The notes under the pieces: model-generated
Seen by the model: the letters and a program-made list of their open reading frames with translations, nothing else
What the model was told of the DNA's origin: nothing
Database searches by the model: none
Position numbers and translations under genes: made by a program
Part shown: positions 45,492-53,733 of the stretch, one piece after another
How the letters are laid out: each line of letters opens with the position of its first letter
How positions within the stretch are numbered: position 1 is the first letter of the stretch
Assembly (NCBI GenBank): GCA_016795065.1
Contig: JAEUIU010000003.1
Span: forward strand, 60,885 to 124,884
From: Phycisphaerae bacterium
Lineage (GTDB): Bacteria; Planctomycetota; Phycisphaerae; Phycisphaerales; SM1A02
Direction: 5' to 3'
Length of the DNA: 64,000 nt

Positions 45492-45881
45492 TCAACCGCG
45501 CGGCCGCCCGGGCCCGCGACGGAATCCTTCCGCTTGGGCGACAGCCTGCGCCTCGAAGCGCCGGACCATCGCACGGGTCTGGTGGAGGCCTTGGCTCAGG
45601 CCATACCGTCGGTATGCCGCATCGAGGTCCTGGACGAGCTCCTCTCTCGTGTGACGGGGCGGCTGGCCTCCCTTGCGTCCCGCTCCCTCGAACGCCCGCA
45701 CGGCGAGCTCGAGTTCGGTTCGGTGCGCGGCGATCGCCTCGATGTCCGTGGCCAGACGACCGGAGAGCCCTTCCGGGCCCGCGAATGCGGCGTCCGCGAC
45801 ACGGATCTCGCGGATCGTGATTCGATCGGTCGGGAACTCGATCGCGAACGGATCGAGAGAATGCGACTGTTCCTGGGCCAC
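45492..45881 (-). CDS. Unknown protein with an AT-hook-like tail
   Basis: 129 aa, not recognised. It starts at GTG 45881 with GGAG seven bases upstream. The centre is helical and charged (DIEAIAAHRTELELAVRAFE, REELVQDLDAAYRRYG). The C-terminus RRGPGRPRG contains a Gly-Arg-Pro core like an AT-hook, so minor-groove DNA binding is conceivable. It precedes the sigma-factor gene on the same strand. Confidence 0.5.
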   Translation of the reverse strand: MAQEQSHSLDPFAIEFPTDRITIREIRVADAAFAGPEGLSGRLATDIEAIAAHRTELELAVRAFEGAGRKGGQPPRHTREELVQDLDAAYRRYGLSQGLHQTRAMVRRFEAQAVAQAEGFRRGPGRPRG

Positions 45882-45958
45882 GGGCGCTCCATCGGTGGTT
45901 CAGCCCACCGATGACACGCTCCGTCGCGCAAGTCAACAGAAATGAACAAACGGCTCGT

Positions 45959-47842
45959 TCAGCGCGCGAGGAATCGCCGCGCGTCCTCGAACTCGATCCG
46001 TCCGCGCTTCGTCAGCTCGATCCCGCGCCGGTTGACAGCGCGGATCAGCGGACCTGCCCCCAACGCGCCCTCGACGTGCTCGCAGGCCAGACGGAGCGAA
46101 TTCTCGGTCAGCGCAAGTCGGGGGTCGATCTTGCCGTCGGACTGCCTCTCTCGGAGCGACTTCGCGAGCGAGCGTCGCGACCTCAACACGCCGTCGGAGA
46201 GCATCTCCGCCACCAGGACGAATCGCTGCAGGTTGGAGCGGTCGATCCGATGGAATCTCACAAGCGGATCGCCGACGCCCGCGCGGATGAACTCGATGAC
46301 CGGTGCCAACGGCGCTCGCTCGTGCTCGTCAAGCTCCGCCCACGCTTCCTCGAGCATTGGCAGCGCAGGCGAACCGATCTTCTTCAGCGTCTCGGCGGCG
46401 TACCAGGCGACCTCGGTGTGGCCGGAGAGTAGGGCACGAATCAGACCCGGAAGCGCGACCACGGCGTGGGAGGGATGGACGCACAGCGTCACCATGACGG
46501 CCACGGCCATGTCGGGGTCGAACGTCGTCAGGAGTACTTCCGCCAGCGTCGGATAGGCCGAAATGGCGTCGGGGCCCATATGAAAGAGGAGCGAGATCGC
46601 ACTCGCCTTCGTTCGCTCGTCCGCGTCGCCGGAGATCAGCTCCGCAAGGGCCCCTGACCCCTCGGCCCCCATGCACACCATGGCGCCCATGACCAACAGC
46701 CGCTCCTGCACGGGTTCGCACTGCATCGCCGCGCGAAGCGCATCCGCCACCGGGCGGCCGACGCGAGCCATCGCCTGGGCCAGCTCGTGAAGTTCGTCCG
46801 TCCCTTCGGTCTTCCGGAGCACGCGGACAAGCGTCTCCGACAGTGACGCGGCCTTGGGTCCCAACGCGCTGACCGCCTTGACCGCAGCCGCGCGCACCCT
46901 TCCCTCGCGATGGGAAAGGAGGGGGCCGAGCAGACACACCGACTCCTCAGGAGCGCTCGCGCTCTCGGCGACACCGTCGAGCGCGCCGAGGACGAGCGGC
47001 AACTCGGCCGAGCGAAGGGCCCACGGCAGAGCCTTCTCCGCCGCATCCGAGTCGGGCGCGATGACGAGGAGCGCCTCGATCGCCTCACCGCGCGACCTGA
47101 TGTCGTGGTTGACCGAGCGAGCGAAATCCGCGAGGCACGGAGCGAAGGTCGCCCCTGACGCGCCGACGCCGCGAAGCGTGACGATCATCCCGTGCTGGGC
47201 CACGGGGGGCGCCGCGCGGAGCGCGAGTCCAAACTGCGATGCGGCAATGCCGTCGCCGCGGATGCACGCCAACGCGCCCGCACACATCCCCACGATCGTC
47301 GGTTCGTCGCTGGTGAGACCGGCCTGGAGGACGCGCAGGTGCGCCGGATCCGCGGAGCCGTCGCGCACAAGCGCCACGGCGGCAAAAGTGCGGACTCGGT
47401 CGTCCGTGTCGCGCCGCGCCCGCTCGACCAACGCGTCCAGCGGCGGCGGAAGCCCGGTTCTCGTGGCCAAGAGCACCGCAAGCAGGCGATGCTCCGCATC
47501 GTCCGCCGCAAACTCACGCGAGAACTCCAGCTTGGCCCGCTCAGCCAGCGGGGACGCCGATCCGTCCTTCCTCACCTCGCCGAGCTGCAGCGCCAAGTGG
47601 GCCCCAAAGAGTCGGCATCGCCAATCCGTCGAACGGAAAGACTCGTCGATCGCCGCCCGGATTTCTCTCCCCTGGCTGCAAAGCCCGACGATCGCGTCCC
47701 GAAATCCGCGGAGCTTCGGGCCGCCATCGGAGAACACGGTGTCGAACAGCGCGATGAGCGCCGCGTTCGCCTCCCTCGCCTTTCGGGCGCCGTATTGCTC
47801 CCAGTGTTCTCCGGCCTCAAGGTTTTCCCCAGCGTTGTCCAT
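45959..47842 (-). CDS. HEAT-repeat protein with LysR-like C-terminal winged helix
   Basis: 627 aa. Residues about 40-540 are a run of alpha-helical HEAT-like repeats (for example RVRAAAVKAVSALGPKAASL, EVAWYAAETLKKIGSPALPML). The last 80 or so residues read like the DNA-binding end of LysR-type regulators: LTENSLRLACEHVEGALGAGPLIRAV followed by RRGIELTKRG, where LysR proteins show S-x-S-x-x-I-x-x-LE-x-LG-x-LF-R...LT-x-AG. ATG 47842 starts the protein; the upstream extension to 48097 looks non-coding. It may be a DNA-bound scaffold or sensor. Function unknown. Confidence 0.65.
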   Translation of the reverse strand: MDNAGENLEAGEHWEQYGARKAREANAALIALFDTVFSDGGPKLRGFRDAIVGLCSQGREIRAAIDESFRSTDWRCRLFGAHLALQLGEVRKDGSASPLAERAKLEFSREFAADDAEHRLLAVLLATRTGLPPPLDALVERARRDTDDRVRTFAAVALVRDGSADPAHLRVLQAGLTSDEPTIVGMCAGALACIRGDGIAASQFGLALRAAPPVAQHGMIVTLRGVGASGATFAPCLADFARSVNHDIRSRGEAIEALLVIAPDSDAAEKALPWALRSAELPLVLGALDGVAESASAPEESVCLLGPLLSHREGRVRAAAVKAVSALGPKAASLSETLVRVLRKTEGTDELHELAQAMARVGRPVADALRAAMQCEPVQERLLVMGAMVCMGAEGSGALAELISGDADERTKASAISLLFHMGPDAISAYPTLAEVLLTTFDPDMAVAVMVTLCVHPSHAVVALPGLIRALLSGHTEVAWYAAETLKKIGSPALPMLEEAWAELDEHERAPLAPVIEFIRAGVGDPLVRFHRIDRSNLQRFVLVAEMLSDGVLRSRRSLAKSLRERQSDGKIDPRLALTENSLRLACEHVEGALGAGPLIRAVNRRGIELTKRGRIEFEDARRFLAR

Positions 47843-48276
47843 CAGCTCGAATCTCCGGATGTCATGTGCGGCTCGCGGCGTCGCCTGAACGTCGTCCGCA
47901 ACCGCGCTGCGTCGCACTGTCCCGCCACAGCATGGGCCTGTGTCCGGTGCGCTTTCGGAGAGTACCGACTCTGACCGCTTCCGGCGCCCGACGCAACCCG
48001 TGTCAACGTCGCGCGACGATACGGGAGCGGCGTTAGGCGAACCGCCTCGCGACAGCACCCCGGTTGGACATTGAGGCGGATCGCCGATCCTCTCCATCCG
48101 TCCTCGCAGAGCACACTGCGCGCACGATCGTGTCCCACCGCGCCAATCTGTTCGGCGGCGTGGCGTCAGTGGCGGTCACTGGCTGCCTCCGATCGCGAGC
48201 GCCTCGCGCGCAAGAAAAACGCAGTCACCCCGGCGCGCCGCTGCGTCCGGAGGCGACAGTACGCAACCCCCGTTCC
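47843..48276. other. Intergenic region between the HEAT gene and a small membrane-protein gene
   Basis: This 434-base gap lies between divergent genes and presumably contains two promoters. Open frames cross it as extensions of the flanking genes but look non-conserved. No repeat or clear promoter was identified. Confidence 0.45.
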
Positions 48277-48510
48277 ATGACCAAGTCCCAACTCATCCTC
48301 CTCAGCGCGGTCCGCGATGTCCTCGACTTCACCCCGATCGGGCACATCCCCGTCCTTGACCAGCTCCTCGACATTCCGGTGATCGTCGCGCACTTTCGCT
48401 ACGCGGGGCCGAGGGCCTTCGTGGTCATTCCGGAACTCATGCCGCTCATCGGCATCCTGCCGCTGTACACGCTCGTCGCCCTCTTCTACCCCGCACATCC
48501 CCATGAGTGA
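48277..48510 (+). CDS. Small membrane protein, unknown
   Basis: 77 aa. It has a hydrophobic C-terminal half (FVVIPELMPLIGILPLYTLVALFYP) and an N-terminal helix. Not recognised. Its stop lies within the next gene start (8-base overlap), indicating coupling with the following membrane protein. Confidence 0.55.
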   Translation: MTKSQLILLSAVRDVLDFTPIGHIPVLDQLLDIPVIVAHFRYAGPRAFVVIPELMPLIGILPLYTLVALFYPAHPHE

Positions 48511-49123
48511 ATCTGACCCCGCGGCCCAGCCTCCCTCGTCCGACGAATCCCAGAACGCTGGTCCTCCTCCAATCGATCGCGGCATCCGCGAATCAGCAGG
48601 CCAAGCTGACGTGGTCGCCACTTCGTCGATTGTGGACGATCCTTCCCCAGCGAGCACACGTGAGACCATGCCCGTCGCGACGGAGCCCGACGAACTCATG
48701 ACGTGGCTCGATCGGGTCGAGGCTACCCTCAAGAGAGTGCTCGTCGGTCTCTTCCGATTCATCGCGGACCATCTCGCTCCATGGCTTCGGAGGTTCGGCG
48801 TTCGGCTCTGCCGGGTCGCGTGGAAGTGCCTGCGAATCGGCGGGCTCGCGGCCGGTTGGATGGCGGTGGTGCTGACCCCGGTGGTTCTTCTCTCGCAGGT
48901 CCACTGGGCGCTCGGGCTCCTTGGCTTCGCCTGGTCCGTCGCCTCGCTCATCGGTTCGGGCTGGGCCTATCGCCACTTTCGGGTTGGTCGGGGCGCAGCG
49001 GACCTGGGACACGAATCGGAGAATCGCGGCGCCCAACATCACGACATCGCGGCATCAACCATCGAACCGAAGCCGGCGGCCGCGGCGCCGCCTCCGGTAC
49101 CCCTCCGCGACGAACCGCGCTGA
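48503..49123 (+). CDS. Membrane protein with disordered N-terminus, unknown
   Basis: 206 aa. About 65 polar Ser/Pro/Asp-rich residues are followed by an amphipathic segment and two strong hydrophobic helices (GGLAAGWMAVVLTPVVLL and WALGLLGFAWSVASLIGSGWAY), then a Pro/Ala-rich tail. No enzymatic motif. Coupled to the preceding 77-aa membrane protein. Confidence 0.55.
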   Translation: MSESDPAAQPPSSDESQNAGPPPIDRGIRESAGQADVVATSSIVDDPSPASTRETMPVATEPDELMTWLDRVEATLKRVLVGLFRFIADHLAPWLRRFGVRLCRVAWKCLRIGGLAAGWMAVVLTPVVLLSQVHWALGLLGFAWSVASLIGSGWAYRHFRVGRGAADLGHESENRGAQHHDIAASTIEPKPAAAAPPPVPLRDEPR

Positions 49124-49161
49124 CCGCTTCCCCGCTCTCGCGGTGGAGAGTCTTCAGCCGA

Positions 49162-49590
49162 TCAGTCGCCGCCGGCCGTGCCCAGCATCCTCGCTTTCGC
49201 GTGCACGCGCGGAGCCCGTTCGCACATCGCGACGTCGGCCGTGAGGACAAGCGCATCCAGTCTGATCGCTGCGGCAAGGTAGAGGCAATCGGCGAGGGGA
49301 TGGCTCGCTCGCAGCGCACTCTCGATGGCGAGGGGCATGAGTTCCTCGAATGCTACGAGCCGCAATGTCCCCGCGAGGAGCATCGTTTCCCACAGATGAA
49401 TCGCCCGTCGCGCGTCCTCGGGTGAGAGCGTTCCACTGCGAGCTCGACCCACAAGCGCTGAGTTCACCTCAAGACGGATGATCGACGGCGCTATCAGTTC
49501 GTCGCGGCCCTCCAGCACACGGCTTGCCTCCTCGTGACCCGTCTCCGGAATCAGCCACTTCACCGCGACGCTCGCGTCGATCACGAGCAC
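49162..49590 (-). CDS. vapC: PIN-domain toxin, VapC family
   Basis: 142 aa ribonuclease toxin. PIN acidic residues are visible as D5 in VIDASVAVKW, E41 in RLEVNSALVG, D101 in HPLADCLYLA and D119 in LVLTADVAM. VapC enzymes cleave tRNA or rRNA when freed from the antitoxin. Its start overlaps the antitoxin end by 10 bases, the standard antitoxin-first layout. It probably stabilises the element. Confidence 0.92.
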   Translation of the reverse strand: MLVIDASVAVKWLIPETGHEEASRVLEGRDELIAPSIIRLEVNSALVGRARSGTLSPEDARRAIHLWETMLLAGTLRLVAFEELMPLAIESALRASHPLADCLYLAAAIRLDALVLTADVAMCERAPRVHAKARMLGTAGGD

Positions 49591-49829
49591 GATTGACGGT
49601 CCCGCTCGGCCCGGATCAGCGGGGTCGAATCGTCCAGTTCACCGACGGTTCCGCGTATCTCGTCGCGGAGCTCCCTCGCCCGCGCGGACAGTTCGCGCCT
49701 CGGACGGAACGCCTCCTCGGCGAGAAGATCCCGCAAGGACGACTCGAGGCTCATGCCCTTCCGTCTCGCCTGTTCCCTCAGCTCGCGGACGACCTCATCA
49801 TTGAGGTTCCGCACCCTCACCTCTCCCAT
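49581..49829 (-). CDS. vapB: Ribbon-helix-helix antitoxin, FitA/VapB type
   Basis: 82 aa. The N-terminus GEVRVRNLNDEVVRELREQARRKGMSLESSLRDLLAEEA is a ribbon-helix-helix domain of the FitA type. The C-terminal tail should wrap the VapC active site. ATG 49829 was chosen because the RHH strand starts right after it; the upstream in-frame extension to 49928 is not domain-like. The pair is normally autoregulated by the RHH dimer. Confidence 0.87.
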   Translation of the reverse strand: MGEVRVRNLNDEVVRELREQARRKGMSLESSLRDLLAEEAFRPRRELSARARELRDEIRGTVGELDDSTPLIRAERDRQSCS

Positions 49830-49995
49830 ACCCGGCTCCGTCGGTTGTTCTCCACTGCAACCGATGATGACACACTCGGGGCGTTCGCGCAAGAGGAATC
49901 TGCGGAGCGAACGACCACTCGTCGCCATCCGTTCGGGTGTCCACGCACGTCAGATTGTCCTTGCGCCGGCGATCGTTGCGTGCTAGATCCCGAGG

Positions 49996-50039
49996 TGGCC
50001 GAAATCTGTAGTTTTCGGCCAGCCGGAAGGGCTCCGGCT
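49996..50039. promoter_or_regulatory. Two adjacent inverted repeats upstream of the resolvase
   Basis: TGGCCGAAA-N8-TTTCGGCCA (49996-50021) is followed, sharing the final A, by AGCCGGA-N5-TCCGGCT (50021-50039). They end 26 bases before the resolvase ATG. Candidate resolution (res) site, operator or terminator; the sequence alone cannot choose. Confidence 0.4.
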
Positions 50040-50065
50040 AACCCATTGATTCTGCGTGGTCGGGC

Positions 50066-50695
50066 ATGGACGAGTTCGGAGGGGTTTTTGGCCAGGGAGG
50101 TCGCGAGTGCGGCGTCGCCATCTACGCTCGTGTCTCGACGCATGACCAGCAGACGCTTCCGTTGCAGCTCGCCGCCATGCGCGAGTACGCCCGCCGCCGA
50201 GGGTGGCTCATTGTGCTTGACGCCGAAGAGGTGGCATCGGGCGCGAGCAAGCGAGTCGAGCGACAGCGTGTGCTTGACGCGGCCCGACGCCGGGAGATCG
50301 ACGCGATCCTCGTCTGGCGACTCGACCGTTGGGGGCGGTCGCTCGCCGACCTCGTCTCCACCCTCGACGAGCTTCGCTCGCTCGACGTGGGATTCGTCTC
50401 GATCACCGAGGCCCTCGACCTGACGACGCCCGCAGGTCGGGCCATGGCGGCGATGCTCTCCGTCTTTGCGGAGTTCGAGCGCGAGGTGCTGCGGGATCGC
50501 GTGCGGGCGGGGTTAGCAAGCGCGCGGGAGCGGGGCACTCGGCTCGGCAGACCGAGGAGCTCGGGTCCACCGCCGGAAGCACTCTTGACTTGGCTCAACG
50601 CCGGGGAAAGCGTTTCATCCATCGCCCGTCATCTGAGCGTCCCCCGTTCCCAGGTGCGACGCTGGATTCGACGAACGCCGATCGCCCCCCTGTGA
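50066..50695 (+). CDS. Small serine recombinase (resolvase/invertase)
   Basis: 209 aa. The catalytic domain shows VAIYARVSTHDQQ (nucleophile Ser about 24), VWRLDRWGRSLADLV, STPAGR-like LTTPAGRAMAAMLSVFAEFERE and RVRAGLASARERG. A C-terminal helix-turn-helix (SVSSIARHLSVPRSQVRRWIRR) binds DNA. The size fits Tn3-type resolvases and DNA invertases. It may resolve dimers of the element or be a remnant of an inserted transposon. No transposase gene is nearby. Confidence 0.93.
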   Translation: MDEFGGVFGQGGRECGVAIYARVSTHDQQTLPLQLAAMREYARRRGWLIVLDAEEVASGASKRVERQRVLDAARRREIDAILVWRLDRWGRSLADLVSTLDELRSLDVGFVSITEALDLTTPAGRAMAAMLSVFAEFEREVLRDRVRAGLASARERGTRLGRPRSSGPPPEALLTWLNAGESVSSIARHLSVPRSQVRRWIRRTPIAPL

Positions 50696-50804
50696 AGCAC
50701 TACCCGGGCCAGTCGGATTGACTTGGTTCCCTTGTCACGCAAGCTCCAGCCGTCCGCGGAAAGTGCACGTCCCCCTGGGGACGATCGGCAACCATTCGTT
50801 CCGG

Positions 50805-51203
50805 CTACAACGCCAGGGGACGGTCGCCCCGCAGTAACGCCGCGACGGTGGCCAGCGTCGAAGGGTATATGGGTTCGCTCGGACTCGCGGATCTGGGACG
50901 CGTGGGCGTGTGCTTGCGAGTGGCCGTGATAAGCGCATATGGTTTCCCCAGCTCTTTCGTGATCTGAAGCTCTGTCTCGACCCCTTTGGCCTGATGGGTC
51001 TGATCGCCGCAGAGGACTATCACAAAGTCCGACTGGCCGATGAGTCGGCGTGCCTCGGCGACCCACCTCTCCGGCAGGGCTTGCTGGATCGAGTTGTCCA
51101 CAAACGTGAATGGACAGGTCGGATCTGAGGATTGAGCCACGAGACCTTCCTTCACGTCGCGATCCGCAATGTCGAAACTGATGAACACTCGCTTCTTCGC
51201 CAT
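50805..51203 (-). CDS. ThsB-like TIR-domain protein 1
   Basis: 132 aa, MTH538-like TIR domain (the fold of Thoeris ThsB NAD-consuming sensors). It starts with RVFISFDIADRDVKEGLVAQ, continues with PFTFVDNSIQQALPERW and SDFVIVLCGDQTHQAKGVETELQ, where E78 matches the position of the TIR catalytic Glu. The Cys/His-containing CGDQTH segment is typical of this subfamily. It diverges from TIR protein 2 across 105 bases. Predicted role: detect phage infection and make a cyclic ADP-ribose-type signal for the caspase at 51.7 kb. Function is inferred from family and neighbours. Confidence 0.85.
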   Translation of the reverse strand: MAKKRVFISFDIADRDVKEGLVAQSSDPTCPFTFVDNSIQQALPERWVAEARRLIGQSDFVIVLCGDQTHQAKGVETELQITKELGKPYALITATRKHTPTRPRSASPSEPIYPSTLATVAALLRGDRPLAL

Positions 51204-51308
51204 TTGGTGCCTTTCATCACGGATACGCGACGCCGGACCGCCGGCGCTGCGATCGCTAGACTTCCGACGATAGCATGAGGATTCGGGAGTTACGATGAGG
51301 ATGCAACC

Positions 51309-51713
51309 ATGCCGCCCCTAAGGCGCTACTACGTCTTCATCTGTCATGATTGGGAATACAGCGGCGAGTATCACCGCATCCGCGAGCTTCTCTCCACGGC
51401 TCGGAACTTTGACTGGGAAAACCTCAGCGTACCGGAGCACGATCCGCTCGACAGCGACGACATGCTCAAGAGGAACCTACGGGACCAGATCCGGCCTGCC
51501 AGCGCGATGATCGTCCTGGCGGGGATGTACACGGTCCGCAGCGTTTGGATGAGGTGGGAGATGGCATTCGCACGGCGTATCGGCTTGTCCATCATTGGCG
51601 TCGTGCCTTGGGGTAGTCGCGTCGTTCCACGCGTCGTTCAGGACAGCAGTCGCGAACTCGTCGGATGGCGCCAGCGGTCCATTGTCGAGGCGATACGGCG
51701 GCACAGCCGCTGA
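51309..51713 (+). CDS. ThsB-like TIR-domain protein 2
   Basis: 134 aa. It starts YYVFICHDWEYSGEYHRI and continues FDWENLSVPEHDPLD, then MLKRNLRDQIRPASAMIVLAGMYTVRS and MRWEMAFARRIG, with E84 in the TIR catalytic-Glu position, and a final VVPWGSRVVP / VGWRQRSIVEAIRRHS. The EHDPLD and IRPAS-I-VLAGMY patterns are characteristic of MTH538/ThsB proteins. It belongs to a different subtype from TIR proteins 1 and 3. It is convergent with the caspase gene, with 32 bases between stops. Confidence 0.88.
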   Translation: MPPLRRYYVFICHDWEYSGEYHRIRELLSTARNFDWENLSVPEHDPLDSDDMLKRNLRDQIRPASAMIVLAGMYTVRSVWMRWEMAFARRIGLSIIGVVPWGSRVVPRVVQDSSRELVGWRQRSIVEAIRRHSR

Positions 51714-51745
51714 GACCCAGCGAAGAGTCCGCAGACGAGCGCGTC

Positions 51746-52720
51746 CTAAATCAGCTTCTTCGCCACCAGTGATCGCCAGTGCTCGCCAACCACCGTCAAT
51801 CGACACGACTTGCTCTGCATCGCAGCATGCCACATGTGGGGCGCGTCCTTCGGTGCCACCAGGTTGAGCTTGGCGTACCGTTGAAGGATGGCGAACTTCC
51901 GGGTGTTCTCGGGGTCGGGGGCGATCATCCCCGGGTCTCGCCCCTTCAGCTCGGGCTCGAACGACGGATCCAGCTCGAACTCTGAGCCTGGCCTCGGGAA
52001 GAACTCGACGATCCTCTGGAGTTCCGGGAGCGGAATGGGTGGCTGGACCTTTCTCAGCGAGACAAAGTTTCTCACATTCGTCTTGAAGACCGGTCGCTGT
52101 TGCCAAGGGCCGAGCGCCTGATCGATGTGCGAATACACGCTGCCGGGAGTAATGTCGCCGACCAGATTCGCAGCCGGTCCCGAGAGTGCATCGACGAAGA
52201 GGGCAGTGAACACTCCGGCCCCATTCACCTCGGAGGCGTACTGCTTCTCGGTTGATGCAGTCAGAATGGTCATGCCTTCGGAGAGAATGGCGACATTCTG
52301 CGCTCCCGGCGGCGCTCCTGCGATGCCCGAGTGACAGCTGTCGAGGACGATGATCCGGTTGTCGGACGGGCACTTGTCCGCGAGAGTGAGCACGTCCGTG
52401 AGCGAGATGCCGTCATCGCCACGCAACGAGTCACCGGCAAGGATGTACCCGCCGGTGGTCGTGATATGTCCGTGTCCTGCAAAGTAGAAAAGGGACACTT
52501 CGTGCTTGTCCGCGAACAGGGCGGCGATCGCGTCCTTCAGCGTCATCTTCTCAACCATGTCCGTCGGTCCGGTGCCAGTCAGAAGCTCCACACCGAAATT
52601 GACCGATCCGTCTCCATGTCTCTCCAACACCGCCTTCACCGCGTGCGCGTCATCGACGCAGCCGTGAAGAGCGGGTCCATGTTCGTAGTGGTTGACCCCG
52701 ACGACGAGCGCCTTGCGCAT
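51746..52720 (-). CDS. Caspase-like protease (C14 family), effector of a TIR-caspase system
   Basis: 324 aa. The N-terminal caspase fold (about 1-215) begins [26 protein letters not shown]. It carries the catalytic His in YFAGHGH (H83) and the catalytic Cys in VLDSCHSG (C129), with [13 protein letters not shown] and [11 protein letters not shown] downstream as in metacaspases. The remaining 110 residues or so are a distinct C-terminal domain that could bind the TIR-made nucleotide. In type IV Thoeris a TIR product (N7-cADPR) activates such a protease, which then degrades cell proteins. It lies 40 bases after TIR protein 3 and is probably in one transcript with it. Confidence 0.88.
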   Translation of the reverse strand: MRKALVVGVNHYEHGPALHGCVDDAHAVKAVLERHGDGSVNFGVELLTGTGPTDMVEKMTLKDAIAALFADKHEVSLFYFAGHGHITTTGGYILAGDSLRGDDGISLTDVLTLADKCPSDNRIIVLDSCHSGIAGAPPGAQNVAILSEGMTILTASTEKQYASEVNGAGVFTALFVDALSGPAANLVGDITPGSVYSHIDQALGPWQQRPVFKTNVRNFVSLRKVQPPIPLPELQRIVEFFPRPGSEFELDPSFEPELKGRDPGMIAPDPENTRKFAILQRYAKLNLVAPKDAPHMWHAAMQSKSCRLTVVGEHWRSLVAKKLI

Positions 52721-52760
52721 GGTTCCGTCTCCGGATTGAAGCCTCGTGCCAGCTCAATCG

Positions 52761-53147
52761 CTACAGCGTCTCAAGCCAATTCTTGATGTTGTCCCATGTC
52801 CACTCGACTACTCGGACACCGCTGAACTCCTCCGGTAGGGTCAGTGGCTTGTTCGACGAGTCGATGTAAATGCCGCGGACGGGCACACCTTCACGCCTCG
52901 CACAGGCTACCTCCCAGCGAGCGCCGCTCGCGGAAGCGGTGTTCTTGCTGACCAGTGCGATCATGCCGTCGCATCCCCTGATCTTCGTGCAACAGTTGGT
53001 TTTCCACTGCTCGCTCCAGGGTTCCTTGACCGACATGTCCACGAAGGAGAACGGACTTCGATCGTTCCGGGCTTGGCCGACGAGAAAGTCACGGTACTTG
53101 GAGTCCTCGACGGCGAAGCTGATGAAGATCCGATGATTGCCGGCCAT
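52761..53147 (-). CDS. ThsB-like TIR-domain protein 3
   Basis: 128 aa. HRIFISFAVEDSKYRDFLVGQARN and SPFSFVDMSVKEPWSEQW are strong MTH538-type TIR matches and close in style to TIR protein 1. CDGMIALVSKNTASASGARWEVACARREG follows, with E79 in the catalytic position. GGAG precedes ATG 53147 at good spacing. It is the first gene of a likely two-gene operon with the caspase. Predicted to produce the activating nucleotide on infection. Confidence 0.87.
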   Translation of the reverse strand: MAGNHRIFISFAVEDSKYRDFLVGQARNDRSPFSFVDMSVKEPWSEQWKTNCCTKIRGCDGMIALVSKNTASASGARWEVACARREGVPVRGIYIDSSNKPLTLPEEFSGVRVVEWTWDNIKNWLETL

Positions 53148-53331
53148 TGTTTCTCCGACAGGCGAGGCGAGCTGTGACGACTTCCGATACGCAACATCCT
53201 AACGATTGACCGATTGTGCGAGAAGGCGGGCACCGCGGACGGGGGCCGCTCCGTCACTATCATCAGAAGTCGCAGCAGCGATCGTCACGCTCGACGATCG
53301 AGGTAGTCTGTAGTGCCCGCCGAGCGCTTCG

Positions 53332-53733
53332 CTAACTCACGATGAGCGCAATCCCGCCACCGATGCCTCCGTCGGCCCGTTCGTGCACCCATGGCACCCG
53401 GTGGCGGACAAGCCCATCGAACAGCCTCACCTGCGGCCGCACCTCCGCATTGAGGTCCCGTCCCTTCAGCACGACGCGAAACCCCGGCACGAGCAGCGCG
53501 ATCCCCTCCGACGGGTCGTACTCCATCCGCTCGATGTAGGCGTACGGCACGGCGACGATGTTGCCGTCCCTCTTCCGCAGCTCGAGCATCAACGCCCGCT
53601 CGCGCACGCCCCGCAGCCAGCCGAAGCAGCCGAGGTCGTCGGCCGCGTCGGGATCCTGGTCGCCGTGGCGGCGAAGCTCCTCGGCGAGCGTGCCTCCCTT
53701 CAGGAGGTGTCGTTCGAGAACGCTCTCAGCCAT
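53332..53733 (-). CDS. Relaxase-associated protein, unknown
   Basis: 133 aa. It begins MAESVLERHLLKGGTLAEELRRHG. A beta-rich middle (RALMLELRKRDGNIVAVPYAYIERMEYDPSEGIAL) follows, then GFRVVLKGRDLNAEVRPQVRLFDGLVRHRVPWVHE. GGAG lies seven bases before ATG 53733, which overlaps the relaxase stop by 8 bases; an ATG eight codons upstream lacks such a site. Coupling to the relaxase suggests an accessory mobilization role. Not recognised as a named family. Confidence 0.65.
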   Translation of the reverse strand: MAESVLERHLLKGGTLAEELRRHGDQDPDAADDLGCFGWLRGVRERALMLELRKRDGNIVAVPYAYIERMEYDPSEGIALLVPGFRVVLKGRDLNAEVRPQVRLFDGLVRHRVPWVHERADGGIGGGIALIVS

